From CAYLLT01 sp964384465 (lineage in GTDB: Bacteria; Planctomycetota; Phycisphaerae; UBA1845; PWPN01): a stretch of DNA of 64,000 nt. The notes beneath the pieces were generated by a model that was not told the origin of the DNA, did no database searches, and worked only from the letters and a program-made list of their open reading frames with translations. Of this stretch, positions 25,953-35,534 are shown piece after piece; within the stretch, counting starts at the first letter, position 1; each line of letters begins with the position of its first letter. The DNA is taken from assembly GCA_964384465.1 (NCBI GenBank), contig CAYLLT010000002.1:60449-124448 (forward strand), in the 5' to 3' direction. A program made the translations under genes and the position numbers.

Positions 25953-28280
25953 CTACGGCCGCCGCTCGGTCACCTCGACGGTAACGATCGGCTCCGTGTG
26001 ATTGACGACATCGTCGATATAGTCGTGCTCAAAGTAGCGCAGCCCGCTCCCGCCATGCCCTTGGCCGGTGAGGATGTCGAGGTCACCGTCGCCGTTGAAG
26101 TCGAATGCGTCCGCGCCGGAGACCGTCTGCACGCTGAACGGGTGGACGATGGGCACACCCTCATTCGCTGCGTTCCCTTCGAGCACCGGTTCCTCGCCGC
26201 GCGCTCCTGAACCGATGTTGCGGTGAAGCTGGACATCCACTTCGAAATAGCAGGCGATGAAATCCTTCTTCCCGTCGCCGTCCCAATCCACGAAATCGCC
26301 GAGATTGGGCCGCACGTAATTCACCGGCTGGCCGTTAAAGAGGATCGGTTTGGGGGCGCCGAACTCCGGGTTGGCGTCGGTGCCGATGTTGCGGAAGAAC
26401 AGGTAGCCGGAACTCTTTTTGTATTCCTGATCGGCGAAGACAAGGTCTTTTTTGCCGTCATTGTCCCAGTCGCAGACCAGGACGCTTGAACGCCCGCCCA
26501 CGCCGTCGATCGGCTTGCCTTCGGACAGCACGTCCTGCGGCGGACCAAGGGCGGGCCGGGCGTCGGTGCCCTGGTTCAGATACAGCACGACAAACCCCTC
26601 GCCGTCGGCGAGGATCAGGTCTTTCTTCCCGTCGTTGTTCCAATCGCAGATATCGTGACGGGGGTGCGCGCCCTTGCCGACCCGCGAGAGAATCTTCCCG
26701 TCGGCGAGACGCAACAACTCGCCTTTGGCGAAGACGGGGAAGAGGTTGTCGGTCTGATTCTGAAAGTACCAGATCACGCCGTCGGTGCTGCCCGCGAGGA
26801 GATCGACCTTGCCGTCGTTGTTCCAGTCGGATGCCCGCACGGCGTTCTGGCGCACGGGGTCGCACATCTGGAACCGCTCGGTATAGGGCGAGCCGTGCAT
26901 GGCGTCGACGCGTTCAAATCGGGGCGAACCTTTCGCGCCGAGGTTCTTATAGAGCCCGCCAAAGTCCCGCGGGGCATCGGGATGATCGACCGGGATACGT
27001 TCCCAGAATCGCCCGCCGACGAAATCCACTTTGCCGTCGCCGTCGAAATCCGCGGCCGCGACGCCGGTATGCGCGTCGCCGATCAGATACTTGTCCGTGA
27101 ACGCCACGACGACGCCCTTCGACAGGGCGGGTTTGGCCCGCGTCCCTTCATTTGCGTAGTAATAAATCGGCCCGTTGCCTTGCGTGGCGAACAGATCCAG
27201 ATCGCCGTCCCCATCGACATCGGCGATGGCCAGATGAGCGGGCGCGAACGCGAAATCCTTGCCCGCCTCCAAAATGGGCTTGCCTTCATCCAGCTCGATG
27301 TGTTGAACGTCCTTCCGCGTTCCGACGTTGCGGAAGAACATGGGGTTCGTATATCCGGCCGCGATCACGTCCGTCTTTCCATCGGCATCCCAGTCGGCGA
27401 AAGTAACGGCCACAAACCGCCCGCCGATCTGCTTGCCGGACCGCGTCATCAGCGAGCCGCGCTCGGTGAACGTGAGGAAGCCGCCGGGCGCGGTGGTGTT
27501 CTCATAAACGAGCACCTGGCCCGCCTTCGGGCCGTCGCCCATGTCGGGGAAAAGATCCTGATCGCCGTCGCCGTCCCAATCGCAGAACGCGATGGTCATC
27601 CAGCCGCGCCCGTTGTCCTGGTGACACGGCATGGTGAGCACTTTTCTGTCCGAGGTGAGCCGGCCGCGATCCACCATGCGGTTGCCGCCGACGTTTTCAT
27701 AACAATAGACGAACGGCTCGACACCGGCTTTGAACAGGTCCATATCCCCGTCACCGTCAAAATCGCAGAACGTATCGAACTTGGCGGCGTTGATCTCGCG
27801 CCGCTGAAAGCCCTCGCGGAAATAATCTCCATCGCCGACCAGACCCGGATAGCGCGGCTTGCGCGATGCCCCGCGGCCATCCTGCGATTTCCCGCTGTCA
27901 AAATACACCGCGTACTGCGCGCTCTTCTCATCAGGTAATACAAAGTGAAGCGTGATGCGCGGGACGCCGAAGTACCGCTCGACATAATGAGGCAGAAGAT
28001 ATTTTTCATTCCCGGATCGCGATTTGTCGAACACCCACGGCTCGCCGGACGCATCATAGGCGATCACCTCGATCGAGTCCTCGTCAACGGCGCCGGTCCC
28101 CTTCTGGTCCGCCAGCGCCTTCTTCAGATCGATATCGACCGACGCCGGTGAGTGCGACCGCCCTTTGCGCCGCGGATCGACCGTAAGCAGAACGCGGTAC
28201 TCATTGGGCGAAGTCCATTTCGGGCCGTCCGCAACGGCAGGAGCCGCGCACGCCACAAGTATTACAAGCGATGTCAACAC
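25953..28280 (-). CDS. Secreted FG-GAP/VCBS repeat protein, copy A
   Basis: Protein of 775 residues. The GTG at 28280 is chosen because TGGAG precedes it and the frame then starts with a clean signal peptide (LTSLVILVACAAPAVADG); an ATG at 28373 would overlap the upstream gene. About ten repeats carry calcium-binding DxDxDGxxD loops such as DFDGDGDMDLF, DWDGDGDQDLF, DVDGDGDLDLF, DWNNDGKVDLL and DFNGDGDLDIL, consistent with a beta-propeller. The N-terminal 150 residues form a separate beta domain. It is a tandem paralogue of the next gene, 34 bases away. Function is unknown; cell-surface binding is likely. Confidence 0.85.
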   Translation of the reverse strand: MLTSLVILVACAAPAVADGPKWTSPNEYRVLLTVDPRRKGRSHSPASVDIDLKKALADQKGTGAVDEDSIEVIAYDASGEPWVFDKSRSGNEKYLLPHYVERYFGVPRITLHFVLPDEKSAQYAVYFDSGKSQDGRGASRKPRYPGLVGDGDYFREGFQRREINAAKFDTFCDFDGDGDMDLFKAGVEPFVYCYENVGGNRMVDRGRLTSDRKVLTMPCHQDNGRGWMTIAFCDWDGDGDQDLFPDMGDGPKAGQVLVYENTTAPGGFLTFTERGSLMTRSGKQIGGRFVAVTFADWDADGKTDVIAAGYTNPMFFRNVGTRKDVQHIELDEGKPILEAGKDFAFAPAHLAIADVDGDGDLDLFATQGNGPIYYYANEGTRAKPALSKGVVVAFTDKYLIGDAHTGVAAADFDGDGKVDFVGGRFWERIPVDHPDAPRDFGGLYKNLGAKGSPRFERVDAMHGSPYTERFQMCDPVRQNAVRASDWNNDGKVDLLAGSTDGVIWYFQNQTDNLFPVFAKGELLRLADGKILSRVGKGAHPRHDICDWNNDGKKDLILADGEGFVVLYLNQGTDARPALGPPQDVLSEGKPIDGVGGRSSVLVCDWDNDGKKDLVFADQEYKKSSGYLFFRNIGTDANPEFGAPKPILFNGQPVNYVRPNLGDFVDWDGDGKKDFIACYFEVDVQLHRNIGSGARGEEPVLEGNAANEGVPIVHPFSVQTVSGADAFDFNGDGDLDILTGQGHGGSGLRYFEHDYIDDVVNHTEPIVTVEVTERRP

Positions 28281-28314
28281 GTTGGCTCTCCACAGTAAAC
28301 AGGAAATTTTGGGG

Positions 28315-30675
28315 TCACGGCGCCGGCGGCTTTCGCTCCGCGGCACGCGCCGTAACGATCGGCGCCGTATCATTCACGATATCCTCAATGCAGTCGCGCT
28401 CATAATAACGCAGCCCGGTCCCGCCGTGGCCCTGACCGGTGACGATGTCGATGTCCCCGTCGCGGTTCCAATCGATCGCGTCCGCGCCGGAGATCATCTG
28501 CGGCGACCAGGGTCGGAGAATCATCCTGCCGTCGGAGAGCTGGGGCACCGACCCCGGCGCGCCCGAGCCGACATTCCGGTAGAACCGTACGAAATTTTCG
28601 AATTCACACGCGATAAGGTCTTTACGTCCGTCGCCGTCCCAATCCACGAACGAGCCGAGGTTCGGGCGGAGGTAGTCAAACGTGGCCGCACCCGCGGAGC
28701 CGGCCGTGATCCATTGCGGCCGGCCAAGGCTCGGCTCGGCATCGGTGCCGATGTTCCTGTAGAATAGGAACCCGCGGTCAAGCGATGGATCCTCGTGCAG
28801 GTGCGGCCAATCCGCATGCTCGCTGGGATTATTCTCGCCGCCCATGCCGAGAATCACATCCTTCTTGCCGTCGCTGTCCCAATCGCACACCAGTACGCTG
28901 CCCCAATGTGTGCCGTCGATGGGCTTGCCGTCGGCGAGCACGCGGGTGCCGGTTCCCAGCACCGGCGCCTGCTCCGTGCCCTCATTGACGTACAACCACA
29001 GCTCGCCGTTCGAGTTGGTCACGATCAGGTCCTTTTTGCCGTCGTTGTTCCAGTCGCAAACATCCACGCGGGCGGAGGAGCCGACGTCATCGAGCAGCCG
29101 CCGCTCTTTAGCGAAGAGGGGCGAAAGCCCGCCGGTTTGATTGCGGAACCAGTAGACGATGCCGTTGGAGTTGCCGACGATCAGATCGGTCTTGCCATCG
29201 CTGTCCCAGTCCACTGCTCGCACGGTGTTCTGCCGCGAGGCATCGCAAATCTGGAACCGCTCGGTAAAAGGTGCGCCGTGATCGGCGTCGCGCTCCTCGA
29301 ATTTCGACTCGGTGCGCGTGCCGACGTTTTTATACATGCGGGCGAACAGGCGATCGTGGTTGCAACGGTTGCCCTCCCAAAGATGACCGACCACGTAGTC
29401 GAGCAGACCGTCACCGTCGAAATCCGCGATCTTGATGCCGTTATGCCCGCCGCCGCAGAAGGGCAGCTCGATCGGCTTGTCCAGCACCGGCTTGGTGCGG
29501 CTGCCGATGTTGCGGAACAGGTACGGCGGATGGCGGCCCTGAGAGGCGGCGAAGAGGTCGAGATCGCCGTCGGCGTCGATGTCGGCGCACTCCACGCGCC
29601 CGGCGCGGAGCCGGATCGGTTCCCCGCCCGCTTCGAGATACTGCGGCTCGGCCAGTTGGATTTTCGTGATGTCTTTATCGGCGCCGACGTTCCTGTGGAA
29701 TTCGACGGAATCATCTTTTTCGCCCTCATGCTCGTGCCGGGTCACGAGGAGGTCCTTCTTGCCGTCGCCGTCCCAATCAACGACGGTGACCGCGGCGAAC
29801 CAACCGCTGCCCAGCGGCCCACCGGATTTCGAGAGCAACCGCCCGCGGTTCGCCAGCGTGATCTGCCCGCCCGGCAGCGTCGCATTCTCGTAACGCAGAA
29901 CATGGCCGGCCTCCGGTCCGTCATTAAAGCTGACGAACAGGTCCTGATCGCCGTCGCCATCCCAGTCATCAAACGTCAGCACCGCCCAGCACCGGTTGTT
30001 GCTGAGGTGCGGAAATGTTAACACACTGCCGCCGGAGGTGAATCGCCCGCGATCGACGAAGCGGTTGCCGCCCACATTCTCATAACAGTAGATGAACGGC
30101 TCGACCGTGACCTTGAACAGATCGAGATCGCCGTCCCCGTCGAAATCGCTGAAACAGTCCATGTGGCTCGCGCCGATTTCACGCCGCTGAAAATCCTGCA
30201 TGAAGAAATCGCCGTCGCCGACCAGGCCGGGGTAGCGCGGTGTACGCGACTGGCTCACGGGCCGCGAGCCGTGGGTCTTATCTGTATCGAAGTACACCGC
30301 GTACTTCGTACTTTTCTCGTCGGGTAAAACAAAGTGCAGCGTTCGGCGCGTGATCCCGTAGTACCGCTCGATCCGCCACGGCAGAAGGTACTTCTCCTCT
30401 CCGGTCCGCGAAGGATCATATACCCGCGGCATCCCTTCCGCGTCGTATGCGATCACCTCGACCGTGGACTCATCAACCTCGCCGCTGCCGCCGGCATCGG
30501 CGATTGCCTTCGCAAAATCGATCTCGACCGAAGCCGGCGAATGCGAGCGATGCCTACCCCGCGAATCCACCGTGAGCGTGATCCGATAAGCGCATGCCGA
30601 GGTCCACTCCGGCCCATTTTGCTCAGCGGACAAAGCCGGCGCGACGCACACGATTATCCATGCTGATAAGCACAT
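28315..30675 (-). CDS. Secreted FG-GAP/VCBS repeat protein, copy B
   Basis: Protein of 786 residues from the ATG at 30675, which begins a signal peptide (LSAWIIVCVAPALSAEQ). It matches copy A along the whole length: the same N-terminal SHSPASV(E/D)ID domain, the LHFVLPDEKS motif, PRYPGLVGDGD, and repeats such as DFDGDGDLDLF, DWDGDGKKDLL, DIDADGDLDLF, DWNNDGKKDLI and DWNRDGDIDIV. It is the first gene of a two-gene operon with copy A. The pair looks like a tandem duplication that has since diverged widely. Confidence 0.85.
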   Translation of the reverse strand: MCLSAWIIVCVAPALSAEQNGPEWTSACAYRITLTVDSRGRHRSHSPASVEIDFAKAIADAGGSGEVDESTVEVIAYDAEGMPRVYDPSRTGEEKYLLPWRIERYYGITRRTLHFVLPDEKSTKYAVYFDTDKTHGSRPVSQSRTPRYPGLVGDGDFFMQDFQRREIGASHMDCFSDFDGDGDLDLFKVTVEPFIYCYENVGGNRFVDRGRFTSGGSVLTFPHLSNNRCWAVLTFDDWDGDGDQDLFVSFNDGPEAGHVLRYENATLPGGQITLANRGRLLSKSGGPLGSGWFAAVTVVDWDGDGKKDLLVTRHEHEGEKDDSVEFHRNVGADKDITKIQLAEPQYLEAGGEPIRLRAGRVECADIDADGDLDLFAASQGRHPPYLFRNIGSRTKPVLDKPIELPFCGGGHNGIKIADFDGDGLLDYVVGHLWEGNRCNHDRLFARMYKNVGTRTESKFEERDADHGAPFTERFQICDASRQNTVRAVDWDSDGKTDLIVGNSNGIVYWFRNQTGGLSPLFAKERRLLDDVGSSARVDVCDWNNDGKKDLIVTNSNGELWLYVNEGTEQAPVLGTGTRVLADGKPIDGTHWGSVLVCDWDSDGKKDVILGMGGENNPSEHADWPHLHEDPSLDRGFLFYRNIGTDAEPSLGRPQWITAGSAGAATFDYLRPNLGSFVDWDGDGRKDLIACEFENFVRFYRNVGSGAPGSVPQLSDGRMILRPWSPQMISGADAIDWNRDGDIDIVTGQGHGGTGLRYYERDCIEDIVNDTAPIVTARAAERKPPAP

Positions 30676-31046
30676 AGCTTTGCTTCTCTGGCGCGTCAGG
30701 ATACCCGGTTTGGCTTGTGGAATGAAAGTCCACCACGCAATCATCCGCTTGGCATGGAGTCGTCCGAGCGTGAGATGGAGCAATCCGATCCCCTATAGCG
30801 ATGAAGCGGGGCAACGCCCGTGGAGCGATTCGTCAGAATCTCTGCGTGGATCGGCGGGAGGTAGTCAAGCTCGTCTCGCGGGGCGAAAGCCTGAACTTCC
30901 TGGACTACAAGTACCGGTACGACCGGGACCGGCTGGATCGGTCTCATCGTTATTCGCGGCAAACCGCGTTATACTGAAGCGCCCGCCGAGTAGGCTCGGG
31001 CCGGGTATCAATCGACTGGCCAATACACATACTTATGGAGAATGGC
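30676..31046. other. Intergenic stretch of 371 bp with one small open frame
   Basis: Divergent region between VCBS copy B and the isochorismatase-like gene. It contains a possible short gene at 30801-30977, reported separately. Promoters for both flanking genes must lie here, but no clear pair of boxes stands out. Confidence 0.5.
30801..30977 (+). CDS. Possible small hypothetical protein
   Basis: An open frame of 58 codons, MKRGNARGAIRQNLCV... ending in RYSRQTALY. It is basic and rich in arginine and tyrosine (FLDYKYRYDRDRLDR). No ribosome site is visible and no family is recognised. It may be a gene fragment or chance frame in GC-rich DNA. Confidence 0.2.
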   Translation: MKRGNARGAIRQNLCVDRREVVKLVSRGESLNFLDYKYRYDRDRLDRSHRYSRQTALY

Positions 31047-32144
31047 ATGACCTCGCGAGATAAGACATCGGCGCGAAATTGGACCCGATCCGGCTGCACG
31101 ATTCTTCTGCTGTCAACGGTCGCATTTGCGGAAGAAAAGCCGGCGGTTCGCAATTACGAGAACAAGCTCACGCGGATCGCCGACCCCAAACCGCTGCTGG
31201 CGGATCATCCGGAATTCTTCGAGCCGATACGGGAATTGGTGCATTATGAGGCGCCGATCCTGGTGGACGATCCCGGGGCGGACCTGGACGTGCGGGCGTG
31301 GCGGTTCAACTATAACGCGCGGGGCATCATCGAGATGCCCAATCGGCTGCGTTGCGACAGGACGGCGCTGATCGTCGTGCACCCGTGGGGCGTGGACGAC
31401 GGCCAAGGCTGGCGGACGCCCGAGCCGGCCGGCGTGGTGGATTTCTGCACGGTGGAGAAGAACGACCTCAGTCACGAACATGTCGTCAAAGTGCTGAACC
31501 CGTTCCTGAAGACCCTCCGCGGCAAGGTGAAATACGTGATGTACAGCCAGCCGGGCAAGGAGGATTCGATCCGCAAGAAGATCTATCGCTCGTTCCGCGG
31601 CAAGCCGAGCGAGGCGGATCGTAAGAAAGGGTACAAGGAACTGACCAAGAAGCTGAACGATTTCTCGTACAAAGGTGAAGCGATCCCGACGATGCTGAGC
31701 CTGTCCACAGAGACGCCGGCGGTCGATTACTTCAAGCAGTTTCCGGGAATCGATTCGGGCGATAAATACGATCCCAAGGGGTTCTGGGAGCTGCCCATTC
31801 CGGTGGTCAAGCCCATCGATGTCGATCCCGATGATGTGATGATCTACGACGCCGAGGGCTATCCGGCGCTCAGAGATTTTTTGAAGCAGAACGGCATCCG
31901 GCACGTCATTCTCACCGGGTACTGCGCGGACATGTGCTTCAAGGGCACCACGGCCGGTTACCTGAATGTGTCGAAAGATTTTGATACCTTTCTGGTCGCT
32001 GACGCCACGCTGGCGACGTTCCCGTCGAACACTACCCCGCGCTTCGCCACCAACGCCACGATTTCCTACGCGGCACTGGATCAACTGATCACGCAGATAT
32101 CGTGGATCAAATATCGGGGCGGATCAGGGGTCAGCGCCAAGTGA
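31047..32144 (+). CDS. Secreted isochorismatase-like hydrolase
   Basis: Protein of 365 residues from the ATG at 31047, with GGAG five bases upstream; an ATG at 31035 is in frame. A signal peptide is visible (SGCTILLLSTVAFAEEK). The C-terminal part has the isochorismatase core: IRHVILTGYCADMCFKGTTAGYLN with the candidate catalytic cysteine, then FLVADATLATFP. The usual early Asp of the catalytic triad (in VIDMQ) is replaced by His here (IVVHPWGVDD), so activity may differ. The substrate is unknown. The last 21 bases overlap the convergent heparinase-like gene. Confidence 0.7.
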   Translation: MTSRDKTSARNWTRSGCTILLLSTVAFAEEKPAVRNYENKLTRIADPKPLLADHPEFFEPIRELVHYEAPILVDDPGADLDVRAWRFNYNARGIIEMPNRLRCDRTALIVVHPWGVDDGQGWRTPEPAGVVDFCTVEKNDLSHEHVVKVLNPFLKTLRGKVKYVMYSQPGKEDSIRKKIYRSFRGKPSEADRKKGYKELTKKLNDFSYKGEAIPTMLSLSTETPAVDYFKQFPGIDSGDKYDPKGFWELPIPVVKPIDVDPDDVMIYDAEGYPALRDFLKQNGIRHVILTGYCADMCFKGTTAGYLNVSKDFDTFLVADATLATFPSNTTPRFATNATISYAALDQLITQISWIKYRGGSGVSAK

Positions 32145-33845
32145 ATGCACGATGATGGTCAATTCGCCATCCGTCGGCTTCGCGGTGATCAGCGGATAGG
32201 TCCTGGGCGTGGGATCAACGCACTTCAGCTTCCCCAGGCCGACGATCTTCTCGTCGTGGTAGCCCTGTGGCTCGACAGAAATGATTCGGCCCCTGGTCAC
32301 CTTCAGGACCGTCCCATCGGACCAGGTCAATGTGTTTCCCGCCTGACGCGGTTGGCCGTGACACCACCAGCGGACATCCTGGTCGGTCTTGCGCGCGAGG
32401 GTGACGACCGCCGGCCGAACCAACTCGACCTGCTGCTCGCGGAAGCCCGAGTCGGCCACACCGACGCAGCGGATGACCGCGCGTTTCCCTTCGTCGGACA
32501 GCGTGAGCTTCTCGACCGGCTGCGGTTCGTGGTGGACATCGTGCGGGTCGATGAAAACAGCCCTACCGCCGGCATGAACCACCACATGACCGCGCCGCGT
32601 CCCCACCGCCACGCCGCCGGGTTCGTAGGAGGCCCGCATGTAGGCTTCGTTGACTTCAGGAAAAGCAAATGATTTCTGAACGTCCGGCTCGATTTGATCC
32701 GCAACGCCGGCATCGTACCACGCGTACGCATAGCCACCCATCTCGAACAGGAGCTGCTCGCCGTTGCTCGTGATGTAGCGCGTCTTCTGGATCGCTCCGA
32801 GCGTCTGATCCCACAGCGCCAGGTGCTGATAGATGGGTCGGCGATATTCGCGGGCCAGATAGAGCAGCACGGGCGACCAATAGTCGAGCTGCCCGTACGA
32901 TGGGCCGAACAGGATCGACTGTTGATCTTCGGCGTAACCCGGCGGCTGCACCCCCGCAACGGCAGCCAGGGCCATCCGCCCATCCATGTACTTTTGATGC
33001 GACTTGAACAGGTCGCGACCCGTGACTCGCCGCAGCGCATCCAGAAAGAAGATGCGATACTGCATCGTGGATGCCCAGAAGTTGGAGCCGGTTTCCTGCG
33101 CTCCGCCGGGCGTCAGCGCGGAGGGCAGCAGAAAGTCGGTGTGCTTTTTGACGATCAGGTCCAGCCAGTCGCGCGCTTCCGGCACTTCTTCCAGCAGGGC
33201 CAGCGCCAGCACGCCGAACGAGGCCGCTTCGACGCTGCCGTGATGCTTGTCGTGGCCCGGTCCGGCGATCTCGGGTTTTTGGAAATAGGGGTAATACTTG
33301 CGGCCGATGTCCACGAGCACCGAACGAACTTCTTCACGCTCGGTCGGCGAAAGCTGCTGATACAGCAGATCGTATGCGACCGCCAATCCTTTCAGAATCC
33401 GTGTGACCGCGTAGGCCTTACCGGGATCCGGCTCGCCGTCGGCCTCCCGCCGCCAGATGCGGCAAGACGCCAGCGTCCACGCCCGAGCGGCGTCGAGATA
33501 GCGTTCGTCACCGCTGTAGGCCCAGGCGAAGGCCAGGTGTTCCATCACCGCCATGTCGTGCATCATGGCGTAGAAGCGATCGTAGAGATTCAGATAGATC
33601 GGGTCCGGCGACACCGGGGCGATCCATTCGGTCCGCGGCTGGAGGGTCAGACACCAGTCCGCGGATTCCGAAAGGTTCTTCCATATCCGTGCATGGACCC
33701 CCTGCGTACGCAATTGACGGAGCCGGGGCAGATCGTCCGTCGTGAAAAACAGCCGCGGGTGGCCGAGGTGCGCCGGTCGGTCCGCCGCAAATAGAAACGC
33801 AGGAGTGGCCAGGGCCAAGGTTGCCAGAAAGGAGAGTCGCTGCAT
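32124..33845 (-). CDS. Secreted heparinase II/III- or alginate lyase-like protein
   Basis: Protein of 573 residues with a signal peptide (RLSFLATLALATPAFLFAADRP). The opening HLGHPRLFFTTDDLPRLRQL is the typical start of DUF4962/heparinase II/III-type polysaccharide lyases. A helical (alpha/alpha-toroid) region follows, with AGPGHDKHHGSVEAASFGVLALALLEEVPEARDWL and ALTPGGAQETGSNFWASTMQYRIFFLDALRRV. A C-terminal beta-rich domain starts near residue 400. It probably degrades acidic polysaccharide, but the family is broad. It overlaps the convergent gene by 21 bases. Confidence 0.7.
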   Translation of the reverse strand: MQRLSFLATLALATPAFLFAADRPAHLGHPRLFFTTDDLPRLRQLRTQGVHARIWKNLSESADWCLTLQPRTEWIAPVSPDPIYLNLYDRFYAMMHDMAVMEHLAFAWAYSGDERYLDAARAWTLASCRIWRREADGEPDPGKAYAVTRILKGLAVAYDLLYQQLSPTEREEVRSVLVDIGRKYYPYFQKPEIAGPGHDKHHGSVEAASFGVLALALLEEVPEARDWLDLIVKKHTDFLLPSALTPGGAQETGSNFWASTMQYRIFFLDALRRVTGRDLFKSHQKYMDGRMALAAVAGVQPPGYAEDQQSILFGPSYGQLDYWSPVLLYLAREYRRPIYQHLALWDQTLGAIQKTRYITSNGEQLLFEMGGYAYAWYDAGVADQIEPDVQKSFAFPEVNEAYMRASYEPGGVAVGTRRGHVVVHAGGRAVFIDPHDVHHEPQPVEKLTLSDEGKRAVIRCVGVADSGFREQQVELVRPAVVTLARKTDQDVRWWCHGQPRQAGNTLTWSDGTVLKVTRGRIISVEPQGYHDEKIVGLGKLKCVDPTPRTYPLITAKPTDGELTIIVHSLGADP

Positions 33846-33943
33846 TTCAAAAACGATAATGCGAAGACGTAAATGCGAACAGGTCCGGCAACGCCGTCTC
33901 CTTCATGTCTGGTGATTGAATCTTTGGTATGATTGTCGCAGCC

Positions 33944-34501
33944 ATGAGAAAGGACCCAACCAAAGTCAGCCGTCGTCGGGTCGTCGGATTGCTCTCATCC
34001 GGTGCGGCGGGAGTAGTGCTGGGCGCGGGGTTGCCGGGCAGCGCGTCGAAAACAGCCCACGCCGAGCCGGCAGTAAACTCGACGGAACGGTCCACGGGGC
34101 AAGCGGATCGCGGCAAGGAAAAGACGATGAAGTCTCGAGGCATCTATCCGGAAACGGTCCAATCGGCCGACCCGTTCTATTCGCCGGGGGTGCTGGCGGA
34201 GGGAAAACAATTGCTGGTTATTTCCGGGCAGGGACCGGGCGATTTGAAGGCCGACCCCGAAACGCAGATCCGCCAGACTTTTGAGAGAATACAAGCCGTC
34301 CTCGAATCCGCCGGCGCTTCGTGGAAGAACGTGGTGATGGTGAGGTCTTATCTGGTGAACATGAAACGCGATCTGCCGCTGCTCAGAAAGGTCCGGCGGG
34401 AGTTCCTGGTCAAACCCTATCCGGCCTCGACGGCCGTGGGAACGACGGAGCTGGCCATCCCGGGTTTGGAGATCGAAATTGAGGCGGTTGCGGTTCTTTA
34501 A
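33944..34501 (+). CDS. RidA-family protein with Tat signal
   Basis: Protein of about 185 residues; an ATG at 33929 is also in frame. The N-terminus KVSRRRVVGLLSSGAAGVVLGAGLPG is a twin-arginine signal. After a linker, the RidA/YjgF domain begins MKSRGIYPETVQSADPFYSPGVLAEGKQLLVISGQ and continues to VRSYLVNMKRDLPLLRKVRREF...PASTAVGTTELAIPGLEIEIEAVAV, the usual trimer-forming fold. RidA proteins hydrolyse reactive enamines or imines in the cytoplasm; an exported version is less usual. Its partner pathway is unknown. Confidence 0.85.
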   Translation: MRKDPTKVSRRRVVGLLSSGAAGVVLGAGLPGSASKTAHAEPAVNSTERSTGQADRGKEKTMKSRGIYPETVQSADPFYSPGVLAEGKQLLVISGQGPGDLKADPETQIRQTFERIQAVLESAGASWKNVVMVRSYLVNMKRDLPLLRKVRREFLVKPYPASTAVGTTELAIPGLEIEIEAVAVL

Positions 34502-34562
34502 GTGTGCGTGAGAAGGATGGGTTATTTCACCAGACCGTGCCACCCACCCGCTGGGGGCCGCG

Positions 34563-35477
34563 ATGATCCAATGGCTAAAAGAACAACTGTGGAACCGGGT
34601 TCGTGGTCAATTCGTTGTTTTAGCGTGCCTGCTCGCGGCGGCGTATCAGTTCAACCACGTCAGCGCGCACTTTCCGCTGCCCGGATCGCCGCAGGCACAG
34701 AACCTGACACCTGATCCTGTCATCGTGAAGACGGCCTCGGGGTATCGGCTGTCGTATTTCGCACGCAACGTATCAGCCAACGGAGTCTTCGACCGGTGCG
34801 ATATACCGCGTATCGGCTCGCACATTTCGTTTCAGTCAACTGTCGAGCGACAGAGACAGTGCGTTTTCATCGAGGTCGACAATGAGATGGTGCTCCGAAG
34901 TTTGCTCCAGCAACTCCAGGCGATCGATCAGCTCGAACCTGGAGCGAAGATTATCCACGGCCGTCTCGTCGATGAAAGCGGGAATCCGATGGCCAAGGTG
35001 TTAGTTAACGTGATGGGCTCTTACTACAGTATTAACTCTTGCCTAACGAGAGCGGACGGCACGTTTACAATCATCCTGCGCGACCCCAGACCGCCGGATC
35101 ATCTGTCCATGTACCTAAGTTTCCAAATACTATCGTCCAGCCCCGACCAGACATTCACATCCCGCAGCTTCAGTCTCTCCGACGAGAACCCTGTTGCATA
35201 CATCGACGCCTCGCGGACGCTCATCGAACGAACGGGTCTGTTCTTCTGGCTTGCGGGATTGGTGACAGCGGTCTTCGGCGTCCGAGACATCCAGCGGCTG
35301 GTGTTGTACATCCGCAGAATAAGGCGTAAGCCAGGCGGCTGCCCGACCTGTGGATATGATCTCCGCGGCACGCCTGGCAACCGGTGTTCAGAATGCGGCA
35401 TGGAGATCCCCGAGAACGTAGTGGTTGAGCTTGTCTGCGCTCCAGATCAAATCGAGCCGGCTTGCGGTCCTTATTGA
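34563..35477 (+). CDS. Membrane protein with carboxypeptidase-regulatory-like domain and zinc ribbon
   Basis: Protein of 304 residues. A membrane segment near the N-terminus (FVVLACLLAAAYQF) is followed by an extracytoplasmic beta domain (GAKIIHGRLVDESGNPMAKVLVNVMG...TRADGTFTIIL, like CarboxypepD_reg). A second membrane segment (GLFFWLAGLVTAVFGV) leads to a cytoplasmic tail ending in the zinc ribbon CPTCGYDLRGTPGNRCSECG. That ribbon is a recurrent feature of Phycisphaerae-type planctomycetes and the best lineage marker in the window. No function is assigned. Base composition is somewhat lower in GC than the neighbours. Confidence 0.7.
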   Translation: MIQWLKEQLWNRVRGQFVVLACLLAAAYQFNHVSAHFPLPGSPQAQNLTPDPVIVKTASGYRLSYFARNVSANGVFDRCDIPRIGSHISFQSTVERQRQCVFIEVDNEMVLRSLLQQLQAIDQLEPGAKIIHGRLVDESGNPMAKVLVNVMGSYYSINSCLTRADGTFTIILRDPRPPDHLSMYLSFQILSSSPDQTFTSRSFSLSDENPVAYIDASRTLIERTGLFFWLAGLVTAVFGVRDIQRLVLYIRRIRRKPGGCPTCGYDLRGTPGNRCSECGMEIPENVVVELVCAPDQIEPACGPY

Positions 35478-35534
35478 GAGGCCGCGTCGAATGGATGTTG
35501 TGGCTGTTCTTTCAGAGGATTCCGGAGGATAGTG

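Noticed and set aside
26655..30021. Plus-strand open frames opposite the two VCBS genes
   Set aside because: They are periodic only because the opposite strand encodes repeated calcium-binding loops.
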